11,906 bases of DNA from Verrucomicrobiota bacterium. GTDB taxonomy: Bacteria; Verrucomicrobiota; Verrucomicrobiia; Opitutales; Opitutaceae. Every line of letters starts with the position of its first letter. Position 1 is the first letter of the stretch. The translations under genes and the position numbers were made by a program. Positions 11,758 through 11,906 of the stretch are shown one piece after another. The stretch spans positions 1-11,906 of the forward strand of contig JAEWNN010000052.1 in the NCBI GenBank assembly GCA_023457035.1, written 5' to 3'. Below the pieces are notes generated by a model. That model was not told where the DNA came from, did no database searches, and saw only the letters and a list, made by a program, of their open reading frames with translations.

Positions 11758-11906
11758 ATGAAAACTCTCCCGCTCGCCTCCGCCCAATGGTCGTTTCGCG
11801 ATGCCACCCGCCGCTCGCAGTGGCGCGCCGCGGTGGTCCCCGGCTGCGTGCACACCGACCTGCTGCGCCACGGGCTGATCCCGGACCCGTTCTGGGGCAA
11901 CAACGA
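11758..11906 (+). CDS. Beta-mannosidase-like GH2 enzyme, 3'-truncated
   Basis: The ATG at 11758 opens a frame running off the window edge, with 49 complete codons visible. The sequence contains AQWSFRDATR, then VVPGCVHTDLLRHGLIPDP and FWGNN. This is the N-terminal signature of GH2 beta-mannosidases (W-x-F-R, VPGxVHTDLL, IPDPFxGxNE), where this stretch starts the sugar-binding-like domain. Full enzymes of the family have about 800-900 residues and remove terminal beta-D-mannose from the non-reducing ends of mannooligosaccharides. No signal peptide is present, so a cytoplasmic location is likely, complementing the exported hydrolase on the other strand. The catalytic residues lie outside the window. 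The start follows the divergent intergenic region; no Shine-Dalgarno sequence is clear. Confidence 0.82.
   Translation, partial: MKTLPLASAQWSFRDATRRSQWRAAVVPGCVHTDLLRHGLIPDPFWGNN

Noticed and set aside
9341..11903. Very long open frames opposite and beside the glycosidase gene (799 residues on plus, 642 on minus)
   Set aside because: They are Gly/Ala/Arg-rich shadows created by high GC at third codon positions. The DUF5060 hydrolase frame has a signal peptide, domains and catalytic motifs.

Overview
The window is GC-rich chromosomal DNA (about two thirds or more G+C by eye, somewhat lower between about 2.5 and 4.4 kb). It encodes a TonB-like periplasmic protein, an NtrY/NtrX-type two-component pair, a degenerate cation-exchanger-like membrane protein, secreted proteins and glycan hydrolases. 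Shine-Dalgarno sequences are mostly absent or weak, and several intergenic regions hold palindromic repeats. This mix suggests a Gram-negative bacterium of the Verrucomicrobiota, most like an Opitutaceae member. That assignment comes from family resemblance and style only; no rRNA or marker gene is present.

Layout, left to right. Bases 1-951 (+): the 3' part of a NUDIX hydrolase and a small TonB C-terminal-domain protein. Bases 1065-5867 (-): a two-component system whose response-regulator gene (4509-5867) lies upstream of its histidine-kinase gene (1065-2426). The two are separated by about 2.1 kb of accessory DNA in the same orientation. That DNA holds a three-segment membrane protein (3962-4324), a DUF6088/AbiEi-like winged-helix protein (3062-3685) and an unrecognised 132-residue protein (2648-3046). 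Bases 6115-6384 (-) and 6656-7681 (+): a small membrane protein diverging from a sodium/calcium-exchanger-like protein. Bases 7783-9177 (+): an exported TPR protein. Bases 9545-11620 (-) and 11758 to the edge (+): a secreted DUF5060-type glycoside hydrolase diverging from the start of a GH2 beta-mannosidase-like gene. The last two look like a small mannoside or beta-glycan degradation locus.

The most interesting part is the accessory DNA between regulator and kinase. The two-gene DUF6088 module is bracketed by direct repeats. Each repeat contains the kinase gene's first ~22 codons in frame, including its GTG start, plus the upstream leader and a 28-bp element made of 10-bp units. One copy starts the intact kinase. 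The other (3726-3848) is a truncated kinase 5' remnant that runs into a stop codon. The module therefore appears to have entered at the kinase 5' end while a functional start was kept. A third, degenerate copy of the 10-bp-unit element precedes the neighbouring membrane-protein gene, next to an inverted pair of GTAG-headed REP-like hairpins (4372-4456). No transposase, integrase or RAYT is in the window, so the mechanism is open.
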